Positions 1 through 7,094 of a DNA stretch of 39,120 bases are shown piece by piece. Position 1 is the stretch's first letter. Each line of letters opens with the position of its first letter. The notes beneath the pieces were generated by a model. The model made no database searches and was not told the origin of the DNA. It was given only the letters and a program-made list of their open reading frames with translations. Origin of the DNA: Sphingobacteriaceae bacterium (GTDB taxonomy: Bacteria > Bacteroidota > Bacteroidia > UBA7662); NCBI GenBank assembly GCA_013824115.1, contig PNNG01000008.1, forward strand, positions 1-39,120, given 5' to 3'. The translations under genes were made by a program, and so were the position numbers.

Positions 1-115
1 TGTATCGCGATAAAAACCCAGTAAATCAGGCGTTTTAGAGGGTTTTGTCCTGTTTTGAATGGGTTGTTTTTACTTGTTTTCAATCTGCTCATTCACAACA
101 GTAACAATAAAAAAA

Positions 116-592
116 TTAACCGTGCAGCCAAGCAGAGTACATCCAAACCAGTTTTTCTTGGGCGCGTATGTAATCACTCATCAAGGCATTGGTGCCTTCA
201 TCGCCAGCATCGGCACTGAGGTTCAGTAGTTCCCTTTGCAAAAGCAGTACCGTTTGAAAACCATCGAGAACTGCGGCTACTGCTTCTCTGCCTTGCGTTA
301 CTGCCCTGAGTTCCTTCACTTTTGAATGGCCGAGGTAGTCGCTATAGGTATGCACAGGTATGTGGCCGAGGGTGAGCACCCTTTCGGCAATTTCATCGAT
401 TTTGAGAATGAGGTCGTTGTACAACTCCTCAAACTTGAGGTGCAATTCAAAGAATTTTTCACCGCGAATGTTCCAATGAAATCCGCGCGTATTCATGTAC
501 ATTACTTGGTAATTGGCCAGTAGTTCGTTGAGTTTACCAGCTAGTTCGGCTGATTTATCGGGGTCAAGTCCGATGCGTGTAAGTTTTTTCAT
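116..592 (-). CDS. dps: Dps-family ferritin-like DNA-protection protein
   Basis: 158 aa, the usual Dps length. Dps forms a cytoplasmic dodecamer that oxidises and stores iron using hydrogen peroxide, and in many species binds DNA. The ferroxidase ligands are visible with exact family spacing: His39 in FHWNIRG, His51, Asp66 and Glu70 (spacing 12, 15, 4). The N-terminal tail is short with a few Lys/Arg, so DNA binding is uncertain. The ATG start leaves a very short leader after a plausible promoter at 605-635. It is a single-gene unit at the left edge; no partner is visible. Family assignment is firm. Confidence 0.95.
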   Translation of the reverse strand: MKKLTRIGLDPDKSAELAGKLNELLANYQVMYMNTRGFHWNIRGEKFFELHLKFEELYNDLILKIDEIAERVLTLGHIPVHTYSDYLGHSKVKELRAVTQGREAVAAVLDGFQTVLLLQRELLNLSADAGDEGTNALMSDYIRAQEKLVWMYSAWLHG

Positions 593-604
593 GGTTTTAT
601 TTAC

Positions 605-635
605 AAAACCTAGTTTCGGTTGCTTTGGTTCTAAA
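605..635 (-). promoter_or_regulatory. Putative dps promoter
   Basis: Read on the minus strand, TTTA (632-635) is followed after 19 nt by TAGGTTTT (605-612), close to the Bacteroidota TTTG-N19-21-TAnnTTTG pattern. The start codon of dps lies about 12 nt downstream. No OxyR-like or Fur-like palindrome was recognised. This is pattern matching only. Confidence 0.35.
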
Positions 636-654
636 CGGTTTAAAGTTCAGGCCA

Positions 655-683
655 TAAAAAAAGCCCCCGAATGTCGGAGGCTT
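655..683 (-). terminator. Rho-independent terminator of the lipocalin-like lipoprotein gene
   Basis: On the minus strand a 10-bp stem (AAGCCTCCGA against TCGGGGGCTT, one mismatch, 3-nt loop) runs into a T tract (the A run at 655-662 on the plus strand). It lies 20 nt after the stop of the lipoprotein gene. Confidence 0.8.
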
Positions 684-703
684 CCTATTATCAGGCTAAA
701 GCC

Positions 704-1228
704 TTAGTTTACTCTGTTGAAGGTTTCCAACAAAGTGCCTGTAACGGTACCTACCGGTTGGCCTTGAGAATTAATCAGCTGAAGGGTCAAATTCTCAACA
801 CTGCGAACCAAAAGGGTGTCATTGCGGAAAGCATAAGAAGCACTACGACCATTGCCAGCAACCAAGGTTACATTGGTGCTATCGACATTGAAGCTCCAAT
901 TGTAGTTCGGATTGGGGTCAGCAGAGGTAGCCAAAAATGTACCGGTGGCTGTGCCTGTGCGATCGGCACGGAAGGTAAAGCGCCAGTTGGCAGCACCTAC
1001 AATGTTAATGGTGGTAGTGTCGGTTCTTCCACTTTCAATCATGCGGGTTTCTTTGACTTTCCATTGCTTCTCTACGAGCTTGGAAGTACGCGTAGGGGCT
1101 GGTGGATTGTTGTTGCCACCACCGCCGGGATTATTTGGATCGGTAGGGGTTGGATTGTCTTTTTTACAGGCAGTTACGGCCAAAACAGCAACTACTGCCA
1201 ACAAAGAAAGGATACGTGTGATTTTCAT
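704..1228 (-). CDS. Lipocalin-like surface lipoprotein
   Basis: 174 aa. The signal peptide ends in a lipobox (V-T-A-C, Cys21) followed by KKDN, so the mature protein is a lipoprotein. Residues about 26-48 form a low-complexity Pro/Asn/Gly linker, typical of Bacteroidota lipoproteins that hold a domain away from the membrane. The rest (about 50-174) is beta-rich with a KQWKVKE opening, a WRFTFRADRTG hairpin and a later NWSF strand, the general look of the lipocalin-like domains common in this phylum. The ligand is unknown. It is a single-gene unit with its own terminator. A plus-strand open frame over the same bases (671-1255) has no such features and is rejected. The fold call is by pattern, not alignment. 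Confidence 0.8.
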   Translation of the reverse strand: MKITRILSLLAVVAVLAVTACKKDNPTPTDPNNPGGGGNNNPPAPTRTSKLVEKQWKVKETRMIESGRTDTTTINIVGAANWRFTFRADRTGTATGTFLATSADPNPNYNWSFNVDSTNVTLVAGNGRSASYAFRNDTLLVRSVENLTLQLINSQGQPVGTVTGTLLETFNRVN

Positions 1229-1284
1229 ATTTGGCTTTTGAGTGAGCGAAAATAAAGTTTATCTACTGATTTCAGTCCAAACCT

Positions 1285-1905
1285 TTAAAAAAGTCCGTTG
1301 AATTCTGCTTCAATTTTGTTGATGATGAATCCTAAATCTTCGGGTTTATCGGCAAAATTGAGGTTATCAACGTCTACAATGAGCAATTTTCCTTCGGTGT
1401 AGGTATCGATCCACGCTTCGTAGCGTTCGTTGAGACGGCGCAGGTAGTCGAGGCGGATGCCATCTTCATATTCCCTGCCGCGACGCTGTATTTGCTTCAC
1501 CAAGGTAGGTACCGAGGCACGCAAGTAAATGAGCAAATCGGGAGGCTGTACCATGCTGCTTACAGCTTCAAACAGGCTGCGGTAGTTTTCAAAATCGCGA
1601 CCGGTCATCAAACCCATGGCATGCAGGTTGGGCGCAAAAATATGGGCATCTTCGTAAATGGTGCGGTCTTGAATCACGGCCTTGGGTTGCCGGCGGATGT
1701 CTTGCAATTGGCGGAAACGCGAATTCAGAAAGAAAATCTGCAGGTTGAACGACCAACGCTGCATGTCTTCGTAAAAATCGTTCAAATAGGGATTGTTGTC
1801 AACATCCTCAAAGTGTGCTTCCCAATTGTATTGTTTGGCCAACAGGGTGGTCAAAGTGGTTTTTCCCGAGCCAATATTGCCGGCTATGGCGATGTGTTTT
1901 CCCAT
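1285..1905 (-). CDS. Deoxynucleoside kinase (dNK family)
   Basis: 206 aa, standard length. These kinases phosphorylate deoxyribonucleosides with ATP for dNTP salvage in the cytoplasm. Visible motifs: P-loop GNIGSGKTT at residues 9-17, the QDRTIYED segment around 79-86 (family DRS/ERS motif that contacts the phosphate and holds the catalytic region), and an Arg-rich lid (QRRGREYE near 140). The exact nucleoside (dA/dG or broader) cannot be told from sequence. It starts 9 nt after the trpS stop on the same strand, so the two are probably cotranscribed. There is no Shine-Dalgarno site. Confidence 0.92.
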   Translation of the reverse strand: MGKHIAIAGNIGSGKTTLTTLLAKQYNWEAHFEDVDNNPYLNDFYEDMQRWSFNLQIFFLNSRFRQLQDIRRQPKAVIQDRTIYEDAHIFAPNLHAMGLMTGRDFENYRSLFEAVSSMVQPPDLLIYLRASVPTLVKQIQRRGREYEDGIRLDYLRRLNERYEAWIDTYTEGKLLIVDVDNLNFADKPEDLGFIINKIEAEFNGLF

Positions 1906-1914
1906 GAATAAATC

Positions 1915-2895
1915 TTAAAATCCCATGATTTCGCGCACTTCGCGCAGGGTTTTGCTTGAGCTGAGGCGGGCTTTTTCGGCGCCCTCGGTCAGCACTTTGC
2001 GAATATAGGCATCATCGGCGCTAATTTCACGGATGCGCTCCTGAATGGGCGCAACAAAGCTGAGCACTTCTTCGGCCAGTTCTTTTTTGAGGTCGCCGTA
2101 ACGGATGCTACAATCGGCATACGCCGCCTTGTAAAAATCGACGCGCTCAGGTGCGGCTACCAACGAAAGCAAGGTGAAGAGGTTGTTCACCGGTTCCGAC
2201 ACGGGGCTGTTGGGCTCGGTTGGACCTGTATCGGTAACTGCACGCATAATTTTTTTACGAATCACAGCAGGATCGTCGCTCAAATAAATGGCATTGCCTT
2301 CCGATTTGCCCATCTTACCACTGCCATCCAAGCCCGGTACTTTCACCAGCTCTTGTCCGAAATTATAGGGATAAGGCTCGGGGAAATAATCGACTCCATA
2401 AAAGTGGTTGAAGCGGTTCACAAAATTGCGGGCCATTTCAAGGTGCTGCTCCTGGTCTTTGCCCACAGGAACGCGACTGGCTTTGTGAATAATCACATCG
2501 GCAGTCATGAGCACCGGATAGGTGAGCAGGCCAGCATTCACGTTGTTGGGCTGCTTGCGCACTTTGTCTTTGAAGGTAGGCACCTTTTCGAGCTCACCTA
2601 CATAGGCGTGCATGTTGAGCAGCATATAGAGTTCAGGAATTTCCGGCAAATCGCTTTGCAGGTACACCACAGCCTTTTCCGGATCAATGCCGCAGGCGAG
2701 GTATTCTACCAATACCTGACGTACACTGGCACGCAACGAGGCTGGCTCAGGATGGGTAGTTAGGGCGTGGTAATTGGCAATAAAGAAGTAACAAGGATGC
2801 TCGTGCTGCATGCGCACGAAGTTTTTTACGGCACCAAAGTAGTTGCCCAAGTGTAGTTGACCGGTTGAACGTATGCCTGAAACGACGATTTCCAT
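1915..2895 (-). CDS. trpS: Tryptophanyl-tRNA synthetase
   Basis: 326 aa from the ATG at 2895. A longer reading to a TTG at 2928 would add 11 residues before the conserved beta strand and is disfavoured, because family members begin just before the IVVSGIRSTGQLHLG block. It is a class I aminoacyl-tRNA synthetase that charges tRNA-Trp. The HIGH-like signature is HLGN at residues 15-18 and the KMSKS-like loop is KMGKS at 194-198. The dimer and tryptophan-binding core between them is complete, including the GKDQ and MSADV-like stretches. It is followed 9 nt later by the deoxynucleoside kinase. No T-box or trp leader was recognised in the 175 bp upstream. Confidence 0.96.
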   Translation of the reverse strand: MEIVVSGIRSTGQLHLGNYFGAVKNFVRMQHEHPCYFFIANYHALTTHPEPASLRASVRQVLVEYLACGIDPEKAVVYLQSDLPEIPELYMLLNMHAYVGELEKVPTFKDKVRKQPNNVNAGLLTYPVLMTADVIIHKASRVPVGKDQEQHLEMARNFVNRFNHFYGVDYFPEPYPYNFGQELVKVPGLDGSGKMGKSEGNAIYLSDDPAVIRKKIMRAVTDTGPTEPNSPVSEPVNNLFTLLSLVAAPERVDFYKAAYADCSIRYGDLKKELAEEVLSFVAPIQERIREISADDAYIRKVLTEGAEKARLSSSKTLREVREIMGF

Positions 2896-3070
2896 AAGGG
2901 GCGCAAAATACGAAAAGAGCTGCGACAAAGGCTAGCAAAAAGCAATACAAACAAGGCGCGGAGCATTCATTAATCATGGCCTTGTTTTACCCATAAAAGC
3001 AAGGAGGCCAGTTCAGCCTTCGCTGCCGAGTTAAAGCCATTTTGCTTCGTCTGAAAGGGTCTAATGTTAG

Positions 3071-4498
3071 TTACAACAAAAATTCCTGCCCCTTGTACGG
3101 CAGTACCGTTTCATATCCCTGCTCTACCGTTGCATCGCGCAAGGCAATCATGGCCTCATAATCGCCATGGGTGAGGAACAGCTTTTTGAGTTTTTTCGGG
3201 TCTTGGTAGCCAATGAATTTCATCAGTCCATCGTGGTCGGCATGGCCGCTGAACACATCGGTGGCCAAAATACGGGCATGTACCTCTACGCGCCGACCTT
3301 CCACGGTTACGCTCGAGGCCCCATCCACCAAACGCCGACCCAGGGTGCCATCGGCCACATAACCGATGAAGAGAATGGTGGCTTTGTTGTTTTGCAACTG
3401 CTGCTTGAGGTGGGTTTGGATACGGCCTCCTTCGAGCATGCCCGAAGCCGAAATGATGATGGCCGGCCGGTAATGGTCGCCCAAGGCTTTGCTTTCGCCA
3501 ATGCGCTGCACATAATGCAATTGCTCGAAACTAAACAGGTCTTCGGCGCCGGCAGCAAGTACCTTGGCTTCTTCATTCATGAACCGGCTGAGCTCCTGGT
3601 AGGCCTGGGTGCTTTCAATGGCCATGGGACTGTCGACATAAATGGGAATGGGCGGCAATTTGCCTGCAATGCTGAGCTTGTGGAGCTCGTACAGCAAAGC
3701 TTGGGTACGACCCACGCTGAAGGCGGGAATCAGCAATTTGCCGGCTTGGTCTACACAAGCTTCCTTGATTACCTTGAGCAGGATGTTTTCGGCATCACTA
3801 CCGTCTTTGTGGAAGCGGCCGCCATAGGTGCTTTCGCTGATGAGGTAATCGACCTGGTGCACGGGCTGCGGATCTGGCAACATGGGGTAGTTAAATCGGC
3901 CCACATCGCCACTGAAACATATGGTTTTGGTTTCGCCGCCTTCTTCGATTTCGAGGATGATGTTGGCAGCGCCCAGCAGGTGTCCGGTTTGGTTGAAGGT
4001 CACATGCACCCCTTTGCGCACTTGAAAACGGTGTTGGTAGGCAATGGGCACAAACCGTTCGAGGGTTTCGTCTACATGCCGGTCGAAATACAAACCTGAA
4101 GTTTCGCCCAATCCATGGTTCTGCCGGCGTTGCTGCCTTTTGCGCGTGCGTGGCTGCAGCTGGGTATTGAGGCGCTTGGCATTGAGCATGGCACTGTCGC
4201 GCAGCAGCAGTGCAGCCAGGTAGTAGGTAGGCAAGGTACTCAATACTTGTCCTTCGTAGCCTTCGCGGAAAAGCACCGGCAAATTGCCCGAATGGTCCAC
4301 GTGGGCGTGGGTGAGCAATACAACATTGATGGAAGTAGGCTCAAAAGGGAAAAAGCTCTGATCCGACTGGGGGGCCAGCGACCGGCCTTTTTCCAAATCG
4401 TAGCCACAATCTATGAGCATGCGGTAGCCATCGTTCAATTCGAGCAGGTACATGCTGCCGGTAACTTGCCTGCTGGCTCCGAAAAAAGTTAATTTCAT
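3071..4498 (-). CDS. Beta-CASP metallo-beta-lactamase-fold RNA/DNA nuclease
   Basis: 475 aa, matching the CPSF73-like bacterial beta-CASP group. These zinc enzymes cut or trim RNA, and some members act on DNA. Motif II is HAHVDH (His64, His66, Asp68, His69). Motif III is the His in QTGHLLGAAN, motif IV the Asp in FSGDVGR. The inserted beta-CASP domain occupies roughly residues 215-380 (PAFSVGRTQALLYEL, SGMLEGG), and the C-terminal metal-binding part has GHADHDGL and LTHGD. All metal ligands look intact, so the enzyme should be active. It has its own transcription unit, divergent from the 191-aa gene. Substrate is not predictable. Confidence 0.93.
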   Translation of the reverse strand: MKLTFFGASRQVTGSMYLLELNDGYRMLIDCGYDLEKGRSLAPQSDQSFFPFEPTSINVVLLTHAHVDHSGNLPVLFREGYEGQVLSTLPTYYLAALLLRDSAMLNAKRLNTQLQPRTRKRQQRRQNHGLGETSGLYFDRHVDETLERFVPIAYQHRFQVRKGVHVTFNQTGHLLGAANIILEIEEGGETKTICFSGDVGRFNYPMLPDPQPVHQVDYLISESTYGGRFHKDGSDAENILLKVIKEACVDQAGKLLIPAFSVGRTQALLYELHKLSIAGKLPPIPIYVDSPMAIESTQAYQELSRFMNEEAKVLAAGAEDLFSFEQLHYVQRIGESKALGDHYRPAIIISASGMLEGGRIQTHLKQQLQNNKATILFIGYVADGTLGRRLVDGASSVTVEGRRVEVHARILATDVFSGHADHDGLMKFIGYQDPKKLKKLFLTHGDYEAMIALRDATVEQGYETVLPYKGQEFLL

Positions 4499-4530
4499 AT
4501 GGTTGAATAAAATGCCGGCTTGCCGGTGGG

Positions 4531-4538
4531 CAAAAATA
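4531..4538 (-). promoter_or_regulatory. Putative -7 box of the beta-CASP nuclease gene
   Basis: On the minus strand the bases read TATTTTTG, a full match to TAnnTTTG, 33 nt before the start codon. No good -33 element sits at 19-21 nt spacing, so the assignment is tentative. Confidence 0.35.
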
Positions 4539-4599
4539 ACAGGCTTTTGTATTTTTAAAGTTCAAACAAGATGCAGCGAACGATTGTTCAAAAGAAATC

Positions 4600-5175
4600 A
4601 TGTCTATCACCCGCTACTTCGATCCCAAGACTGCCGAGGAAATGCGCCTCAGGCACGGCATTGTACGTAAATCGGGCATTGTACGCTCTATTGATTACAA
4701 GCGACAATTTGCGGAGTGGAAAAAAAGTAAAAGGGGCGGATTGGGTTTGCTGCGCTTGGCTTTTGAACACAGCCTGTTGAATGATGGCCGGTGCAAATGG
4801 AACAACCTGGGGCATCTCTGTCATTTGGTGTACGAGCCCGAAAGTGCTGCCAATACCTCCGAAACCCTCTTTTTGCTCGATGCGTTGAAGGAGAAGGCTT
4901 GCAAAAATGAATACAGCATGCTTAAAGCCGAAAGTTGGAAGGCGCTTGACCCCGAGCAAGGAGTAGAGGTGCACCAACGCTATTTGTTACGACCCAAATC
5001 GGCCAATTGGTTTTTGGGGCTCTTCAAACGCTGGCAGCGGGCCGATTTGTTGGTGGTGGAAGCCGTTTACATCGAACAAATCCATACCCGGCTCGAGTTG
5101 CGCTTGTATCCTGCTCCAAGGAAGGCCAAAATCAAAAGCATTCCAGCGCTCATGGAGCTGCTTTTGAAAGATTGA
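4600..5175 (+). CDS. Hypothetical protein, 191 aa
   Basis: I do not recognise this family. The protein is soluble and basic-rich at the N-terminus (segments KKSKRGG, RLRHG), with no signal peptide or membrane helix. It has three cysteines in the middle (GRCKW, LCHLVYE, KACKNE), spaced irregularly, so a metal site is possible but unproven. The last third alternates hydrophobic and charged residues (LLVVEAVYIEQIHTRLELRLY), suggesting beta strands. It starts divergently from the beta-CASP nuclease gene and lies 69 bp before the DUF3127 gene on the same strand. Codon usage looks like its neighbours. A genuine gene is likely because the frame is open across the full interval and opposite frames are short. 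Confidence 0.75.
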   Translation: MSITRYFDPKTAEEMRLRHGIVRKSGIVRSIDYKRQFAEWKKSKRGGLGLLRLAFEHSLLNDGRCKWNNLGHLCHLVYEPESAANTSETLFLLDALKEKACKNEYSMLKAESWKALDPEQGVEVHQRYLLRPKSANWFLGLFKRWQRADLLVVEAVYIEQIHTRLELRLYPAPRKAKIKSIPALMELLLKD

Positions 5176-5217
5176 GGGCATTTTTCCACAGATTACACAG
5201 CCAGCAAGCCGATGCTG

Positions 5218-5225
5218 TATCTTTG
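5218..5225 (+). promoter_or_regulatory. Putative -7 box of the DUF3127 gene
   Basis: TATCTTTG matches TAnnTTTG exactly and lies 19 nt before the ATG of the DUF3127 gene. The -33 position has no TTTG. This suggests that the DUF3127 gene has its own promoter despite following the 191-aa gene. Confidence 0.45.
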
Positions 5226-5244
5226 GTGAATTGAATTAAGAACC

Positions 5245-5595
5245 ATGGAAATACAAGGAACCATCCACAGCTTGCTGCCCGAAGTAAACGGACAAGGCCG
5301 CAATGGCAATACGTGGCGCAAGCGGGAGTTTATTCTCGAAACAGAAGGACAGTACCCCAAAAAAATCTGCATGAGCGTATGGGGTGAAAAGATTGACCAA
5401 TTTCCCCTGCGTCAAGGTGCAAGGGTACAAGTGGCCATCGACCTCGAAAGCCGCGAGTACAACGGCCGCTGGTACACCGAAGTGAAGGCCTGGAAAGTAG
5501 CGCCTGCCGGTGGTGCCGAAGCCGGTGTTGCCGATCCGATGCCCGATTATTCGCAGCCATTCGACCCGGGTACGCCCGACGATTTGCCGTTTTAA
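5245..5595 (+). CDS. DUF3127 protein, OB-fold-like with SSB-type C-terminal tail
   Basis: 116 aa. The body (residues 1-90: MEIQGTIHSLLPE, WRKREFILETEGQYPK, the VWGEK and REYNGRWYTEVKAW segments) matches DUF3127, a small family widespread in Bacteroidota that resembles single-strand-binding OB folds. The last residues are TPDDLPF after an acidic, Pro-rich linker, which looks like the acidic Asp-Asp-x-Pro-Phe tip by which bacterial SSB recruits repair and replication proteins. I infer a nucleic-acid-related role; the function of the family is not established to my knowledge. The gene is closed by a bidirectional terminator. Confidence 0.85.
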   Translation: MEIQGTIHSLLPEVNGQGRNGNTWRKREFILETEGQYPKKICMSVWGEKIDQFPLRQGARVQVAIDLESREYNGRWYTEVKAWKVAPAGGAEAGVADPMPDYSQPFDPGTPDDLPF

Positions 5596-5611
5596 GCAAA
5601 GTATGCAAAAC

Positions 5612-5641
5612 AAAAAAGCCACCCGAGAAGGTGGCTTTTTT
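5612..5641. terminator. Bidirectional terminator between DUF3127 and the POT transporter
   Basis: A perfect GCCACC / GGTGGC stem (5618-5623, 5630-5635) with a 6-nt loop is flanked by six A on the left and six T on the right. It can therefore stop transcripts from both convergent genes. Confidence 0.9.
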
Positions 5642-5660
5642 GTTTGGGTTAGATTTTGGA

Positions 5661-7037
5661 TTAACCCCGACCATGCATCATATATATCAGCTTGCGGCTG
5701 ATGCCCCACAAGACGAGGCCTGCGAGGATAACGAAGGCAGCAATGAGGCCGAATACGGTATAAGCACCCAGGCTTTCCACATAGCTGGCAATGTAACCAC
5801 CGGCAATTTGTGCAATGAATGGCGATAAGAACCATACGCCCATCAACATAGAGGCATATTGTACGGGAGCCAACTTGGTTACCATGCTCAAGCCCACAGG
5901 CGACAAACACAATTCACCCAGGGTGTGGAAGAGGTAAGTTAAAATCAACCAGTACAAAGAGGCTTTGATGGCGGGGTCGGAAATATCACCACCACGCTCC
6001 AATACCGCACCTACCATGAACAAGAAGCCTACGCCCAATAAAATCATACCCAAGCCCATTTTCACGGGAATGCTCAAGTCTTTGCCTTTGCTGGCCAAAC
6101 GGGTCCACAACAAGGCCACCAAGGGGCCAAGCATCACAATGAATGCTGCGTTTACCGATTGAAACCAAGAAGTGGGAATGGTCCAGCTGCCAATGGTGCG
6201 GTCAATAAAGCTATCGGTGTACAACGTGAGTGATGAACCGGCCTGTTCAAAGCCAGCCCAGAAGAAGATAACGAAAATAGAGATGGTAAAGATGACGGCC
6301 ATGCGGTCGCTTTCTTCCTTGGTCAGCACTTTCTTTTCTACAGTGCCATCGGCATTTTTGTCAACCGCCGGTTTCAAGCCAATGTCGCCGAGGTATTTTT
6401 TAGCAAGTGCGTTGAACAAAATTTGTCCGAGTGCCATGCCGATACCTGCTGCGAGGAAACCATATTCAAAGGCGTATTTGAGGATGGTACCATCTTCGCC
6501 CTTCGTGGCAAAATAATCTTCAGCCAAGAAGCCGCAAATGAGGGGCGACATAAATGCACCCAGGTTAATACCCATGTAGAAAATGGTAAAGGCACCATCG
6601 CGACGTGGGTCACCCTGCGGATACAAAGCACCCACCATGGTAGAAATGTTAGGTTTGAAGAAGCCATTACCAATAATGAGCAACAACAGGCCGAGCCATG
6701 TCATGTGGGTGCCCAAGGCAGGCGTTGATGCCAAACTGAATTGTCCCAGCATCATGGTAATGCCGCCAATGAGGATGGCGCGACGTTGGCCAATGTATCT
6801 GTCGGCAATGTAACCACCAATAATGGGCGTGAGATACACCAAGCCGGTAAACCAGCCGTAAATGAGGGTGGCACTGGCATTATCGAAGCCCAAGCCACCT
6901 TCCATGGCGGTTTTCGATAAATACAAGGTCAAAAGGGCGCGCATGCCATAATAGCTGAAGCGCTCCCACATCTCTGTGAAAAAGAGAAGATACAGCCCGG
7001 GTGGGTGTTTTTCTTTTGCGTTAATTGCCTGTGTCAA
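5661..7037 (-). CDS. POT-family proton-coupled di/tripeptide transporter
   Basis: 458 aa, a 12-14-helix inner-membrane MFS protein. The proton-coupling motif ExxERFxYY is visible as EMWERFSYYG (Glu22, Glu25, Arg26), followed by the GGYIADRYIGQRR loop after helix 2 and the PTR2 signature FYMGINLGAF in helix 5. It imports small peptides with protons. The start is a TTG at 7037 (codon before THR-GLN-ALA); the first ATG would remove the essential Glu22, so a non-ATG start is likely. It lies 57 bp after the dipeptidyl peptidase IV stop on the same strand, which suggests that peptides released by that enzyme are imported here. Slightly short at the C-terminus but complete. Confidence 0.94.
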   Translation of the reverse strand: MTQAINAKEKHPPGLYLLFFTEMWERFSYYGMRALLTLYLSKTAMEGGLGFDNASATLIYGWFTGLVYLTPIIGGYIADRYIGQRRAILIGGITMMLGQFSLASTPALGTHMTWLGLLLLIIGNGFFKPNISTMVGALYPQGDPRRDGAFTIFYMGINLGAFMSPLICGFLAEDYFATKGEDGTILKYAFEYGFLAAGIGMALGQILFNALAKKYLGDIGLKPAVDKNADGTVEKKVLTKEESDRMAVIFTISIFVIFFWAGFEQAGSSLTLYTDSFIDRTIGSWTIPTSWFQSVNAAFIVMLGPLVALLWTRLASKGKDLSIPVKMGLGMILLGVGFLFMVGAVLERGGDISDPAIKASLYWLILTYLFHTLGELCLSPVGLSMVTKLAPVQYASMLMGVWFLSPFIAQIAGGYIASYVESLGAYTVFGLIAAFVILAGLVLWGISRKLIYMMHGRG

Positions 7038-7094
7038 TGTATTAAGTTTTTAGGAATGGGTTCGAAGCAAGTAAAAAGGCGCGACTTCTCAAAA

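Noticed and set aside
671-1255. 194-codon plus-strand open frame opposite the lipocalin-like lipoprotein
   Set aside because: No family-like features, runs through the terminator of the opposite gene; the minus-strand frame has a signal peptide, lipobox and terminator.
3167-4099. 310-codon plus-strand open frame opposite the beta-CASP nuclease
   Set aside because: Shadow frame; the minus-strand protein has all metal-binding motifs.
7053-7075. GGTTCGAAGC motif resembling a tRNA T-loop
   Set aside because: No acceptor, D or anticodon arm can be built around it; it lies in the short gap between DPP IV and the POT gene.
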